From a virus, in the IMG/VR virus record IMGVR_UViG_3300033182_001115, positions 1-27,573 of that record: a DNA stretch of 27,573 bases. One strand, given 5' to 3'. Position 1 is the stretch's first letter; every line of letters starts with the position of its first letter. A program made the position numbers and the translations under genes. Of this stretch, positions 1-6,693 are shown piece after piece. Under the pieces are notes generated by a model that saw only the letters and a program-made list of their open reading frames with translations, made no database searches and was not told the origin of the DNA.

Positions 1-48
1 ACCACCGCTTTCAGAATCGCGGAAGGGCCGCTAAGGGAGAACCGACCC

Positions 49-138
49 GGAGGAGTGGCAGAGTGGTCGAATGCACCGGTCTTGAAAACCGGCGTGCGTG
101 AAAGCGTACCGTGGGTTCGAATCCCACCTCCTCCGCCA
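49..138 (+). tRNA. tRNA-Ser (anticodon UGA)
   Basis: The 90-nt sequence folds as a class II tRNA. The acceptor arms are GGAGGAG and CTCCTCC, followed by G and an encoded CCA at 136-138. The anticodon arm is CCGGT-CTTGAAA-ACCGG, giving anticodon TGA. A long variable arm, typical of tRNA-Ser, follows it, and the T arm is GTGGG-TTCGAAT-CCCAC. It reads UCA and other UCN serine codons. It lies about 375 bp from the end of the phage recombinase operon, which points towards it, so it may mark the host side of the left prophage junction. All stems pair, so the gene looks functional. Confidence 0.97.
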
Positions 139-512
139 CCCTGCTTATGGGCCCCCTTCTCTGGACAGGACAGCCCTCAAAATTTTCTCTTATATTAAAG
201 GGTTATAGAGCTTGAATGGTGCTGGGAAGAACACCTAAATCACCTTGGCAACCCCACATAAGCGCTCTCTCCCTTGTATTTTCTCCGGACCTGTTAACCA
301 CGCATTTTTTGCTACGGTTTCAGTAACTTGCTGAATTTGAATCAATAAAATGTCTCGCTGTTTTTGAGTCCGAGCGGAGTCGCGCAAATGGCGCCAGCGA
401 CTCGCGTCCAAATCTTTGAAGTGGTGGCGGCCCATTTTGCCTTTATGACAACAAAAATCCTGTCCAAATCATTGACTTGAAACGGCTCGGCGTCTGTCTG
501 CATAGAGGGGTT
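139..512. other. AT-richer gap between tRNA-Ser and the recombinase operon
   Basis: This stretch is visibly richer in A and T than its surroundings, for example around 178-200 and 440-475. It probably holds the host-phage junction (attL), but the core cannot be located without the other end. A 9-bp inverted pair is present: TGGACAGGA at 162-170 and TCCTGTCCA at 458-466. One weak minus-strand ORF (235-435) is listed separately. I see no clear intrinsic terminator. Confidence 0.4.
235..435 (-). CDS. Possible small hypothetical protein (66 aa)
   Basis: A 66-codon minus-strand frame starts at an ATG preceded by AAAGGC about 4 bases upstream, a usable ribosome-binding site. The product is basic and polar (RTQKQRD, IQIQQVTETV) with no motif I recognise, no signal peptide and no membrane segment. 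It lies 77 bp beyond the end of the KorB-like gene, in the same direction, so it could be the last gene of the recombinase operon or host DNA beyond the junction. It could also be a chance frame in an AT-richer gap. Confidence 0.3.
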   Translation of the reverse strand: MGRHHFKDLDASRWRHLRDSARTQKQRDILLIQIQQVTETVAKNAWLTGPEKIQGRERLCGVAKVI

Positions 513-902
513 TCAGCCGCTTTCGTAGCCAAGCTCCACCCGCTGCTCTGCCCAAACTGGCGTCATCGGATCGAGCAGTTCAGTCATGCCTACAGATGGT
601 GGGTTTCCATCAAGGATCGCTTCGATGATGTCGGGCGCCAGCAAGGTAAGCCGCATGACGCGCGTCAGGTATGATGGCGATATCTTTTCGTGCTCTGCCA
701 GCTCGGCGATCGTTCCCATGTCGCCGTTTTCGATGATTTGACGCCACCTAAAGGCGCGCGCCACCGCCTTGATCAGCGTGTAGTCGGGGCTGCGATTGTT
801 CGTGCCGGGCGGAAGCTGCACCTCTTTCCGACCGCCGCGCTTGGCCACGCGGAATGGAATGGTGATGGTCACGGTATCGGGGATCGCGGATTTCTTGGTC
901 AT
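513..902 (-). CDS. KorB-like HTH protein linked to serine recombinase (129 aa)
   Basis: I read residues ~63-82 (GTIAELAEHEKISPSYLTRV) as a helix-turn-helix like the KorB/ParB DNA-binding segment. The stretch after it (LTLLAPDIIEAILDG) also resembles the ParB/KorB pattern. The first 40 residues are basic. Its ATG overlaps the recombinase stop as ATGA at 899-902, so translation is probably coupled. The ordered set DUF2924, recombinase, small HTH protein suggests a DNA-binding accessory to recombination, such as a directionality or recombinase-control factor. That role is inference from position only. The length and the intact end suggest a working gene. Confidence 0.8.
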   Translation of the reverse strand: MTKKSAIPDTVTITIPFRVAKRGGRKEVQLPPGTNNRSPDYTLIKAVARAFRWRQIIENGDMGTIAELAEHEKISPSYLTRVMRLTLLAPDIIEAILDGNPPSVGMTELLDPMTPVWAEQRVELGYESG

Positions 903-2215
903 GCGGCGGCATCCTTACCCTCAGGGCTGACCGTCAGTTCGTGAGCCAACTCCGCCAGACCATCGATGCGCATCCGCACGTTGATGGCATTGGTGCCAAT
1001 GTCGACCCTCTCAACGGCCAAGGCAACGATACGTGCCTGCTCGGCTGGGAAGAGCTCATCCCACAGCGGATCAAATTGCTGCAGCGCCATGCGCGCCTCG
1101 TCGAGGGTGATGTCGCGACAATGGCCTTTCGCAGCATCCCACGCGCCGACGATGATTTCTGGTTGGCGAAACACCGCGCGGACCTGATCGATCACAGCGG
1201 TCTCGATCTCTGCGGCCGGGACGCGGCCAATCGGGCAGGATCCAGCCCCGTGCTTCAAGATCGACTGGCTGACATAGTAGCGGTAGAGCTTACCCCGCTT
1301 TTTCGTGTGGGTCGGTGAGAAGGCTGCCCCGTCGGGGCCATAGATCAGCCCCTTGAGCAGCGCGGGCGTCTCGGCGCGCGTTTTGGCCGCCCGCTTGCGG
1401 GGGCTTTCCTGCAGGATCGTATGGACCTTGTCCCAGGTCTCTTGCGCGATGATGGCCTCATGTTCCCCAGGATAACTGTCGCCCTTGTGGACGGCCTCGC
1501 CGATGTAGGCGCGGTTGTTCAGCACCCGGTAAAGATACTTCTTGTCCATCCGGTTTCCGTTAGGCGTCAAAAGCCCACGCTGATCGATCTGGCGCGCCAG
1601 CTCCGTAGCCGATCCGATTTCAACAAACCTGGCGAACATCCACCTTACATGCTCGGCGCGCTCGGGGTCGATGACCAGCTTGCGGTTTTCAACGCGGTAT
1701 CCATAGGGCGGCACACCCCCCATCCAGATGCCCTTCCGGCGTGAGGCGGCGACCTTGTCGCGAATGCGCTCGGCGGTCACCTCGCGCTCGAATTGGGCGA
1801 AGCTGAGCAGAATGTTCAACGTCAGCCGCCCCATCGAGGTGGTGGTGTTGAACTGCTGGGTGACGGATACGAAGGTAACGCCCGTGCGGTCGAAGACCTC
1901 GACCAGCTTGGCGAAGTCAGCCAGCGAGCGGCTGAGGCGGTCGATCTTGTAGACCACGACCACGTCAATCAAGCCGTCCTCGATGTCTTGCATCAGAGCC
2001 TTGAGGCCCGGCCGCTCCAGAGTGCCGCCGGACACACCGCCGTCGTCATATTGGTCACGGAGCACCACCCAGCCTTCCGATCGCTGACTGGCAATATAGG
2101 CCTCGCAGGCTTCACGCTGGGCGTGGAGGCTGTTGAATTCCTGCTCAAGCCCTTCTTCGCTGGATTTGCGGGTGTAGATTGCGCAGCGCAGTTTGCGCAG
2201 GATCGGTTTGTTCAT
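899..2215 (-). CDS. Large serine recombinase (phage integrase, 438 aa)
   Basis: The N-terminal resolvase domain carries YTRKSSE, with the nucleophile Ser at ~18, and the helix motif KIDRLSRS at ~90-97 with its catalytic arginines. FDRTGVTFVSVTQQFNTTT and the long linking helix LLSFAQFEREVTAERIRDK follow. The Recombinase DNA-binding domain then shows GVPPYGYRV and RVLNNRAYIGE. The region where the zinc ribbon is expected (GLIYGPDGAAFSPTHT) lacks the usual Cys pairs. Serine recombinases cut both strands at short att sites to insert or excise DNA, which is the likely job here. I chose the ATG at 2215 because MNKPILRKLR fits the family start and overlaps the DUF2924 stop as ATGA. The longer frame upstream is only the shadow of DUF2924. 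It is the only integrase in the window. Confidence 0.95.
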   Translation of the reverse strand: MNKPILRKLRCAIYTRKSSEEGLEQEFNSLHAQREACEAYIASQRSEGWVVLRDQYDDGGVSGGTLERPGLKALMQDIEDGLIDVVVVYKIDRLSRSLADFAKLVEVFDRTGVTFVSVTQQFNTTTSMGRLTLNILLSFAQFEREVTAERIRDKVAASRRKGIWMGGVPPYGYRVENRKLVIDPERAEHVRWMFARFVEIGSATELARQIDQRGLLTPNGNRMDKKYLYRVLNNRAYIGEAVHKGDSYPGEHEAIIAQETWDKVHTILQESPRKRAAKTRAETPALLKGLIYGPDGAAFSPTHTKKRGKLYRYYVSQSILKHGAGSCPIGRVPAAEIETAVIDQVRAVFRQPEIIVGAWDAAKGHCRDITLDEARMALQQFDPLWDELFPAEQARIVALAVERVDIGTNAINVRMRIDGLAELAHELTVSPEGKDAAA

Positions 2216-2748
2216 GTCTTCCGGCCCTCCGCTTGCGCTCCGTGCGTTCGCGGTTGCGAACGATCCACCGGATCGTCCGCTGGCCTGCGGCCACCGCCGC
2301 TCACCCCCCGATAGTTTTTCAGGCCAAAGAACACCCAGCCATTCCAGCGCGTGCCGGTGATGGCGCGGGCGATGGCGGAGAGCGACTTGTAGGGGCGCCC
2401 TTGCCATTCATACCCATCGACCGTCACGGTCACGACATGATCGACCCCCTGCCATTCGCGGATCAGCCTTGTGCCTGCGATGGGCTTGATATCGGTGCGG
2501 ATGCGGCTTTTCAGGCGATCTCCACCATCGAGATCGTCGCCCAGCCGCGCCAGCCGTTTGAGGGTCTCGGGTTTCAGCCCACCATAGGCCAGTTCCTGGA
2601 TGCGATAAGCCAGCCGGCTTTCCAGGTAGCGCCGGTTGAAGGGCGGTGGCATGGTACCGAACAACTCGGCCCATTGCTTGCGCAATGACAGCGTTGGTGT
2701 GGTTTTCAACGCGGCGATGCGCGCGGGGATTGGATCATGTTTTGTCAT
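2212..2748 (-). CDS. DUF2924 family protein (178 aa)
   Basis: The residues RRYLESRLAYRIQELAYGGL, then TRLIREWQGVDHVVTVTVDGYEWQGRPYKSLSAIARAITGTRWNGWVFFGL, are the signature I associate with DUF2924. The second part resembles a small DNA- or recombinase-binding fold (YKSLSAIARAITGTRWNG). DUF2924 genes commonly sit directly before serine recombinases in alphaproteobacterial prophages, which suggests a recombination accessory factor, but the biochemical role is unknown to me. A strong ribosome-binding site, AAGGAGGACT, precedes the ATG. Both ends overlap neighbours by ATGA. The last ~30 residues (RRPADDPVDRSQPRT) are disordered and basic. Confidence 0.9.
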   Translation of the reverse strand: MTKHDPIPARIAALKTTPTLSLRKQWAELFGTMPPPFNRRYLESRLAYRIQELAYGGLKPETLKRLARLGDDLDGGDRLKSRIRTDIKPIAGTRLIREWQGVDHVVTVTVDGYEWQGRPYKSLSAIARAITGTRWNGWVFFGLKNYRGVSGGGRRPADDPVDRSQPRTHGAQAEGRKT

Positions 2749-2987
2749 GCAGTCCTCCTTTGAATCGGGGTTGCATGAACGCTCTGCTTGGCTGAGTTGT
2801 GTAGCGAACTTTCTCCATTTCTGTCAGATGTTTGCGTCGCGCCCCTCTGGCGAAGGCGGACCAGCCCAAGGGCCAACAGACTACACAGCTCAGCTCGCCG
2901 TTCCTGGACTCTCATTCGATCGGGGTGCAGAGCATTAGGGCGCTTCATACCAGCATCCATGCGTGTCACTTGCGCTGTTTCGCGCAT
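2745..2987 (-). CDS. Small conserved-type protein before DUF2924 (up to 80 aa)
   Basis: The stop overlaps the DUF2924 start as ATGA (2745-2748), the pattern of the whole operon. The central part, MRVQERRAELCSLLALGLVR, then LHNSAKQSVHATP, matches a small protein I recall before DUF2924 genes in other alphaproteobacteria. It is basic, without membrane segments. Its function is unknown. The start is uncertain: ATGs at 2987, 2960, 2948 and 2915 are in frame and none has a good ribosome-binding site. The one at 2960 lies just after the stop of the 55-aa gene and would suit re-initiation. Confidence 0.65.
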   Translation of the reverse strand: MRETAQVTRMDAGMKRPNALHPDRMRVQERRAELCSLLALGLVRLRQRGATQTSDRNGESSLHNSAKQSVHATPIQRRTA

Positions 2988-3133
2988 TCCCGCACAACGA
3001 TGGTCTTTAATCGAAGAGCGATGGCATCGCGGTCTTTTGCCTGCCAGCGTCGCCGGTACATATCCTGTTCGAGGATATCTTCGGCGTCTTTCTCAAGGCG
3101 TTTTCCTAGGCGTGGGTCATCCATGTGGGTCAT
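2966..3133 (-). CDS. Unrecognised 55-aa microprotein
   Basis: The start ATG at 3133 overlaps the stop of the 108-aa gene as ATGA (3130-3133). The product begins MTHMDDPRLGKRLEKDAEDI and continues through EQDMYRRRWQAKDRD to VVRECAKQRK. It is highly charged and probably helical, without membrane segments or known motifs. It fills what would otherwise be a 140-bp hole in a tightly overlapped operon, and this is the main reason to call it. It has the size and charge pattern of small phage accessory proteins. No function can be given. Confidence 0.65.
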   Translation of the reverse strand: MTHMDDPRLGKRLEKDAEDILEQDMYRRRWQAKDRDAIALRLKTIVVRECAKQRK

Positions 3134-3456
3134 GGCAGAAGCTCCAGAGCGGCTTCATCCTTGAGCTGGTGCTGAACATGGCCATCCTCAGACAGCGTGA
3201 TCATAATCAGATGATGGGGCAGCTTGCGCCAAATCGACACGATGGCCGCGGTCTCTTCGTCGCCAGAGCGTTCTGCCGCGCAACACCATTCCAGAACGCG
3301 CCCGATCGTGTCAGGCAGCTCATTAGGGTCGCGCGCACCGATTTTCCCAATGACATTGGCAATTTCATCTTCGGGCCAATTGATGCCGATGTCGCGACAC
3401 CATCCGACGATGTCCCGCCACAAGTCCGGTGCGTCATTGCGAAGGTTCTTGGTCAT
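3130..3456 (-). CDS. Unrecognised phage protein (108 aa)
   Basis: A compact soluble protein, acidic overall: LWRDIVGWCRDIGINWPEDE, then NELPDTIGRVLEWCCAAERSGDEETAAIVSIWRKLPHHLIMI. It has no membrane segment or nucleotide-binding motif. The alternating hydrophobic pattern suggests a small alpha-helical domain. The start overlaps the 189-aa gene by ATGA and the stop overlaps the 55-aa gene by ATGA, so translation is probably coupled. It belongs to the early recombination operon. I do not recognise the family. Confidence 0.75.
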   Translation of the reverse strand: MTKNLRNDAPDLWRDIVGWCRDIGINWPEDEIANVIGKIGARDPNELPDTIGRVLEWCCAAERSGDEETAAIVSIWRKLPHHLIMITLSEDGHVQHQLKDEAALELLP

Positions 3457-4022
3457 TTCTTTCTCCTGTCAGGATGATCAATTCCATCGCGCGGTAGCGC
3501 GGAGGTGTGACTTTGGCCGTCCTCATCGCCCCGCATAAGGAAGCTGGCGACAAGGATCTTTTCGATTTCTGGCCAATGATCACTGGCTTCAATCCAAGGG
3601 GCGAGGTGATCGCGCACATAGGCCATGGCATCGTCCATGAAGCCGCTGAACTCATCGCCGCCCATCGCAACGAAGCTGATCGAGACCGGGCGCGCGACAA
3701 TGGCGACAACGTCTTGCGGAACATTATGCCTGGCGCGCTCGAGGCGCGTCATCGGCCGGTTGCGGGTGCGGCCGGTGGCCACCAGCAGGTCATCCTTAAC
3801 GTTTTCAGCGCTCCAGATGGCGCCGGTCGGACCGTCGTTCAGCGCCTCGGCCACATAGGTGACAAAGGCCCAGAACAGGCGATGCTGCTTGCCGTTGCGC
3901 GGCTGGGTCGGCTCAATCTTGTAAAACGCACCGTGCCTGAGCTTCTCGAGGGCGAGCTGGCCTGACTTGGAGGCGGGAACCAGCACAGAGCCCTCGCGGC
4001 GCACGAAGAATGGAAATGCCAT
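3453..4022 (-). CDS. Early phage protein, possibly DUF1367-like (189 aa)
   Basis: The N-terminus has a beta-rich stretch (PFFVRREGSVLVPAS), then a segment I associate with phage recombination-accessory proteins: LRHGAFYKIEPTQPRNGKQH, RLFWAFVTYVAEALN and WSAENVKDDLLVATGR. The middle (RPVSISFVAMGGDEFSGFMDDAMAYVRDHLAPWI) looks like a folded alpha/beta domain. The position just after SSB in lambda-like genomes suits a NinB- or DUF1367-type recombination helper, but this is only resemblance. The ATG at 4022 shares a base with the stop of the 42-aa gene (TGATG). The C-terminal 20 residues are charged and probably disordered. Confidence 0.8.
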   Translation of the reverse strand: MAFPFFVRREGSVLVPASKSGQLALEKLRHGAFYKIEPTQPRNGKQHRLFWAFVTYVAEALNDGPTGAIWSAENVKDDLLVATGRTRNRPMTRLERARHNVPQDVVAIVARPVSISFVAMGGDEFSGFMDDAMAYVRDHLAPWIEASDHWPEIEKILVASFLMRGDEDGQSHTSALPRDGIDHPDRRKK

Positions 4023-4150
4023 CAGACCCGGGCCGCCTTTTTCACGCGCGATTGAGACATCAGGAGCGTCGGCATGCCGTACCGATTGGCTACCGCGCGC
4101 TCGACCCCGCCGCAGCTTTCACCATCAGGAAAGAAGATCACGTTGTTCAC
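4022..4150 (-). CDS. Unrecognised 42-aa microprotein with GTG start
   Basis: A 42-codon frame fits exactly between SSB and the 189-aa gene. Its GTG start overlaps the SSB stop as GTGA (4147-4150), and its TGA shares one base with the next ATG (TGATG at 4020-4024). GGGGCGCCT precedes the GTG as a modest ribosome-binding site. The product runs from [20 protein letters not shown] to [11 protein letters not shown]: a short beta-like start, one Cys and a basic end. There is no known motif. Exact coupling at both ends is the main argument that it is real. Confidence 0.65.
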   Translation of the reverse strand: MNNVIFFPDGESCGGVERAVANRYGMPTLLMSQSRVKKAARV

Positions 4151-4659
4151 AGGCGCCCCTCCATGAGGAAGGGGATCTCGTCGTCCAGTCCCCCGCCCGG
4201 TCGGCCACCGGCGCCATACCCCGATCCGCCAGACGCCTTACCGTCAGAGCCGTTGCCATGGCGCCGGTCATCACCGCTATAGGCAGTTCCGCCGCTTTCG
4301 CCGCTCGGGCGACCATCGAGGAGCACCAGATCCCCGCGATAGGGACGGAGCGCAATTTCGGTTGTGTAGCGATCCTGGCCCGACTGATCTTGCCATTTAC
4401 GGGTTTCCAGCTGACCCTCGACATAGACTTTCGATCCTTTCCGCAGATACTGCTCCGCGATCCGGATCAAACCCTCGGCGTGAAGTGTCACCTTGTGCCA
4501 TTCGACGCGCTCGCGCCGCTCGCCACTGTTGCGGTCTTTCCAAATTTCGGACGTGGCGATGCTGAGGTTGCAGACCTGGCCGCCATTGGCGAAGCTGCGA
4601 ACTTCCGGATCGCGTCCCAACTGGCCGAGCAGGGTGACTTTATTGATGCTGCCTGACAT
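4147..4659 (-). CDS. ssb: Single-stranded DNA-binding protein (170 aa)
   Basis: The N-terminal ~112 residues form the SSB OB-fold: [20 protein letters not shown] at the start, then [20 protein letters not shown] and [20 protein letters not shown] Gly/Ser-rich linker follows. SSB coats single strands during replication and recombination and recruits partners through an acidic C-terminal tip. Here the tip-like DDEIPF (~159-164) is not terminal; six more residues (LMEGRL) follow, and the last codons overlap the 42-aa gene. It lies with the Sak4-like ATPase in one operon, the usual pairing for phage annealing or recombination modules. The start at 4659 shares a base with the TAA of the LexA-like gene (TAATG). 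Confidence 0.96.
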   Translation of the reverse strand: MSGSINKVTLLGQLGRDPEVRSFANGGQVCNLSIATSEIWKDRNSGERRERVEWHKVTLHAEGLIRIAEQYLRKGSKVYVEGQLETRKWQDQSGQDRYTTEIALRPYRGDLVLLDGRPSGESGGTAYSGDDRRHGNGSDGKASGGSGYGAGGRPGGGLDDEIPFLMEGRL

Positions 4660-4892
4660 TACTCTTCCCCTTTTGGCGCCGTTGGGCGGCGAATGATTTC
4701 GATGGCTCGCGCCCGGCCTGGCAGCCGGCGGATATGGCCCCGCTCGTCAAGCTGGCGTAGGATGTGATGAACGCCGGATTTGGAGCCCATGTTCAGAGCC
4801 TGGGCGATTTCATCGTAGGACGGGGCAAAACCACGCGCCTCGATATGCGCCGTCAGAAAGCTCAGGACCTCATTTTGCCGCCGGGTCAGCAT
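4659..4892 (-). CDS. LexA-type winged-helix protein without protease domain (77 aa)
   Basis: [20 protein letters not shown], then [20 protein letters not shown] and [20 protein letters not shown], line up along their length with the LexA DNA-binding domain, including the recognition helix region after SYDEIAQAL and the wing with [11 protein letters not shown]. LexA proteins normally continue to ~200-240 residues with an S24 autoprotease; this one stops after the winged helix with a clean TAA. It would therefore not be removed by RecA-stimulated self-cleavage. It may bind SOS-like boxes or phage operators. Its start overlaps the end of the Sak4-like gene by 7 bases, so it is a settled operon member, not a fresh truncation. 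Confidence 0.85.
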   Translation of the reverse strand: MLTRRQNEVLSFLTAHIEARGFAPSYDEIAQALNMGSKSGVHHILRQLDERGHIRRLPGRARAIEIIRRPTAPKGEE

Positions 4893-5833
4893 GCGACGCC
4901 CTCCCGGGCCTGCTGCCCCTGAGACGGGCCGACAGATGCCTCTCCCGGCTCGACGTATTTGCGGGCCTCAGGGTCAAAATCGAAGCCAAGTTCATTGGCC
5001 CGATCCACAACCTGCCTGGCAATTGCCTTGCCTGCCTTCTTGGCTCGACCAAGCAGCGCATTGATGTCCTCAGCCGTATCGATGGTCGGCAGCTTGGTTG
5101 CGAACCAATCTGCTTCCGCGTTCCGCGCGATCTGCTCCTCAGACATGGCGTTCAACGCGGCCTTGATGCCCGCGAGAACCTCGCCAAGGCATGTCTTGAA
5201 CGCCTCGGTCGTGGCTTCGGGTATCGCCATCTGTACAATCCCCGCCGGGTCTTTGCCAAAAGCCGTTTCCGTGGGCGAGAACATCAAATGACGTTCTTTG
5301 TTGAACACCGAGATGCGCGCGATCACGTCGCTGTCGGTCAAAACCAGATCCTTCGATCCCCCCTGGATTTTCAGACGCTCCTTGATCGCGTCCCCGTCCA
5401 TTTTCTCGTCCATATGCGATAGAAGAACGATGTCTTTGCCAAACCCTCGCAGGAGCTTCAGGAAGGCCGAGAAGCGTACCCCGAGTTGACCCCATCCCTG
5501 TTGATTGAGCGCACCGCCATAAGACAGGCGCGCATTGTTGGCGATGATGTCCGCGCCGAGCGCGTCGAGCGCCTTGCCCACGGTATCAATCACAATCGTG
5601 TCGTAACCTGCGAGATCTGCCGCACGCATATTGGCGATATCCGCCCAGGTCTCGACCTGCACCACATCCTTGCGGTCCACGGCGCGATAGGCGCCCTTGT
5701 CAAAATCCAGCAGAAGTGGGCGTGAGGCGGTAAATGCCAGGCTGGTCTTGCCAAGGCCGGGCTGGGAATAAATCGTAAGACAGAGGTTTTTCACCTCGAT
5801 CGGCTCATCGGCAGTCGTGATTTTCAACGCCAT
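4886..5833 (-). CDS. Sak4-like RecA-fold ATPase (phage recombination, 315 aa)
   Basis: The protein shows Walker A SQPGLGKTS at ~23-31, Walker B YDTIVIDTVG at ~77-86 and a sensor-like KDIVLLSHMDEK at ~133-144. This is the layout of phage AAA_24/Sak4-type RecA-like ATPases, which help anneal or pair DNA together with SSB. The C-terminal third (SEEQIARNAEADWFATKLP onward) is helical, and the last ~25 residues are loose. I chose the ATG at 5833 because it overlaps the Gp157-like stop as TGATG and MALKITTADE leads straight into the fold. The frame runs another 40 codons upstream, but those are low-complexity Arg/Gly shadow. Confidence 0.9.
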   Translation of the reverse strand: MALKITTADEPIEVKNLCLTIYSQPGLGKTSLAFTASRPLLLDFDKGAYRAVDRKDVVQVETWADIANMRAADLAGYDTIVIDTVGKALDALGADIIANNARLSYGGALNQQGWGQLGVRFSAFLKLLRGFGKDIVLLSHMDEKMDGDAIKERLKIQGGSKDLVLTDSDVIARISVFNKERHLMFSPTETAFGKDPAGIVQMAIPEATTEAFKTCLGEVLAGIKAALNAMSEEQIARNAEADWFATKLPTIDTAEDINALLGRAKKAGKAIARQVVDRANELGFDFDPEARKYVEPGEASVGPSQGQQAREGVAC

Positions 5834-6324
5834 CACGCCACCCGCACGGTCACGCCGTCCTCTCCGCGCGTCAAGGCCGCCCCTGGAACAGCTTCGCCGG
5901 CCTGCAGCTGAGCCTTGATCGCCCCCTTGTCCGGCGTCACCACGGTCTTGCACAGCTGCGATGGGACCGCAGCTTCATCGGTGATTTCGACAGAGAGCGC
6001 TCCTACGCGCCGTGATACTGTCGCAAGCGGGCGGACCACTTTCTTTTCTCCGGTTGCGTTCAGGATCATCAACAGCGCCTTGTCGGCCGCCTGCCCCCGT
6101 GCCTCCATGCGTTTGCGGCGCAGCGACAGCGCATCGCTTTCCGATTTGATCGCTTCTGCCAGCGCGCGGGCAGCCATGCGATCGCGCAAAAGGTGATCGA
6201 TCATCTCCGCGATATCGGTTTCGCCATCGAGCGTGTCCCAGAACGTCTCCGGGTCAAACTCTTCGCCCAGCATATCGCGCAGCAGCGCGCTGATCTGTTC
6301 AATCAAATGCGTATTGATCCGCAT
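5833..6324 (-). CDS. Gp157-like phage protein (163 aa)
   Basis: The order is an acidic helical N-terminus (SALLRDMLGEEFDPETFWDT), a long charged helix (ALAEAIKSESDALSLRRKRM), then a beta-rich end (VSRRVGALSVEITDEAAVPS). This matches siphovirus Gp157 proteins, early phage proteins of unclear role named from a streptococcal phage and often next to Sak or SSB genes. The start at 6324 is set by GGAGGAACCG directly upstream. ATGs at 6360 and 6396 are in frame but lack such a site and the second would overlap the upstream microprotein. The stop overlaps the next gene as TGATG. Confidence 0.85.
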   Translation of the reverse strand: MRINTHLIEQISALLRDMLGEEFDPETFWDTLDGETDIAEMIDHLLRDRMAARALAEAIKSESDALSLRRKRMEARGQAADKALLMILNATGEKKVVRPLATVSRRVGALSVEITDEAAVPSQLCKTVVTPDKGAIKAQLQAGEAVPGAALTRGEDGVTVRVA

Positions 6325-6376
6325 CGGTTCCTCCAAAGATAGTGAAGACTGCTCGGCCATAAGGGTCCAGCGGGCC

Positions 6377-6538
6377 TCAGTGCAGGTCGAGGCCATGGCC
6401 GATCAGGAGGAGCAGGTAGCCCGCCGCAAAGATCGATGCCGCGCCGAGGGTATCGCCGACCCACCCGGCGACAGTGCGCCAGTCGTGGCCCGGTGCTGGC
6501 GCCATGGTGATCTGGTTCGTGAGGGATGGGCGATCCAT
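6377..6538 (-). CDS. 53-aa membrane microprotein, first gene of the left operon
   Basis: An excellent ribosome-binding site (AAAGGAGGAAC) lies 5 bases before the ATG. The product begins MDRPSLTNQITMAPAPGHDW, and residues ~30-48 (TLGAASIFAAGYLLLLIGH) form one convincing membrane-spanning helix. It ends in GLDLH. It is the first gene after the left promoter, a common place for small phage proteins acting on the host. It could be a superinfection-exclusion or other host-modifying peptide, but this is inference. It is too short for most gene callers, and I do not know its family. Confidence 0.75.
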   Translation of the reverse strand: MDRPSLTNQITMAPAPGHDWRTVAGWVGDTLGAASIFAAGYLLLLIGHGLDLH

Positions 6539-6562
6539 ATGTTCCTCCTTTGTTCTGGAGGA

Positions 6563-6591
6563 TTGATCGCAAAAAGCGTGCGCGCAGTCAA
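6563..6591 (-). promoter_or_regulatory. Putative left early promoter
   Basis: On the minus strand, TTGACT (6591-6586) and GATCAA (6568-6563) lie 17 bases apart, about 25 bp before the 53-aa gene. The -35 is good and the -10 weak. The 17-bp operator-like site at 6593-6609 abuts the -35, so a bound repressor would probably block RNA polymerase. A second shared element, CGCAAAAAGCGTGCG (6568-6582), lies in the spacer. Confidence 0.5.
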
Positions 6592-6592
6592 T

Positions 6593-6609
6593 CGTTAAAT
6601 GCGCACAAA
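6593..6609. promoter_or_regulatory. Operator-like site, left of the repressor gene
   Basis: CGTTAAATGCGCACAAA differs from the site at 7409-7425 in 2 of 17 positions. The two sites lie on opposite sides of the repressor gene, both next to the -35 of a promoter leading away from it. This is the layout expected for OL and OR of a CI-type switch. The core resembles an imperfect dyad (GTT...AAC in the right-hand copy). Confidence 0.5.
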
Positions 6610-6693
6610 CGCGAGCGCATCTGCGAACGCGCCATCAGAATCGGACTGCGAAGCGGATTTATGATGTTGGTGCGGTGACTTGCGCGCGAAGGA

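Noticed and set aside
2216-2407. N-terminal extension of the serine recombinase
   Set aside because: It reads as low-complexity basic sequence over the end of DUF2924; the start at 2215 fits the family and the ATGA overlap.
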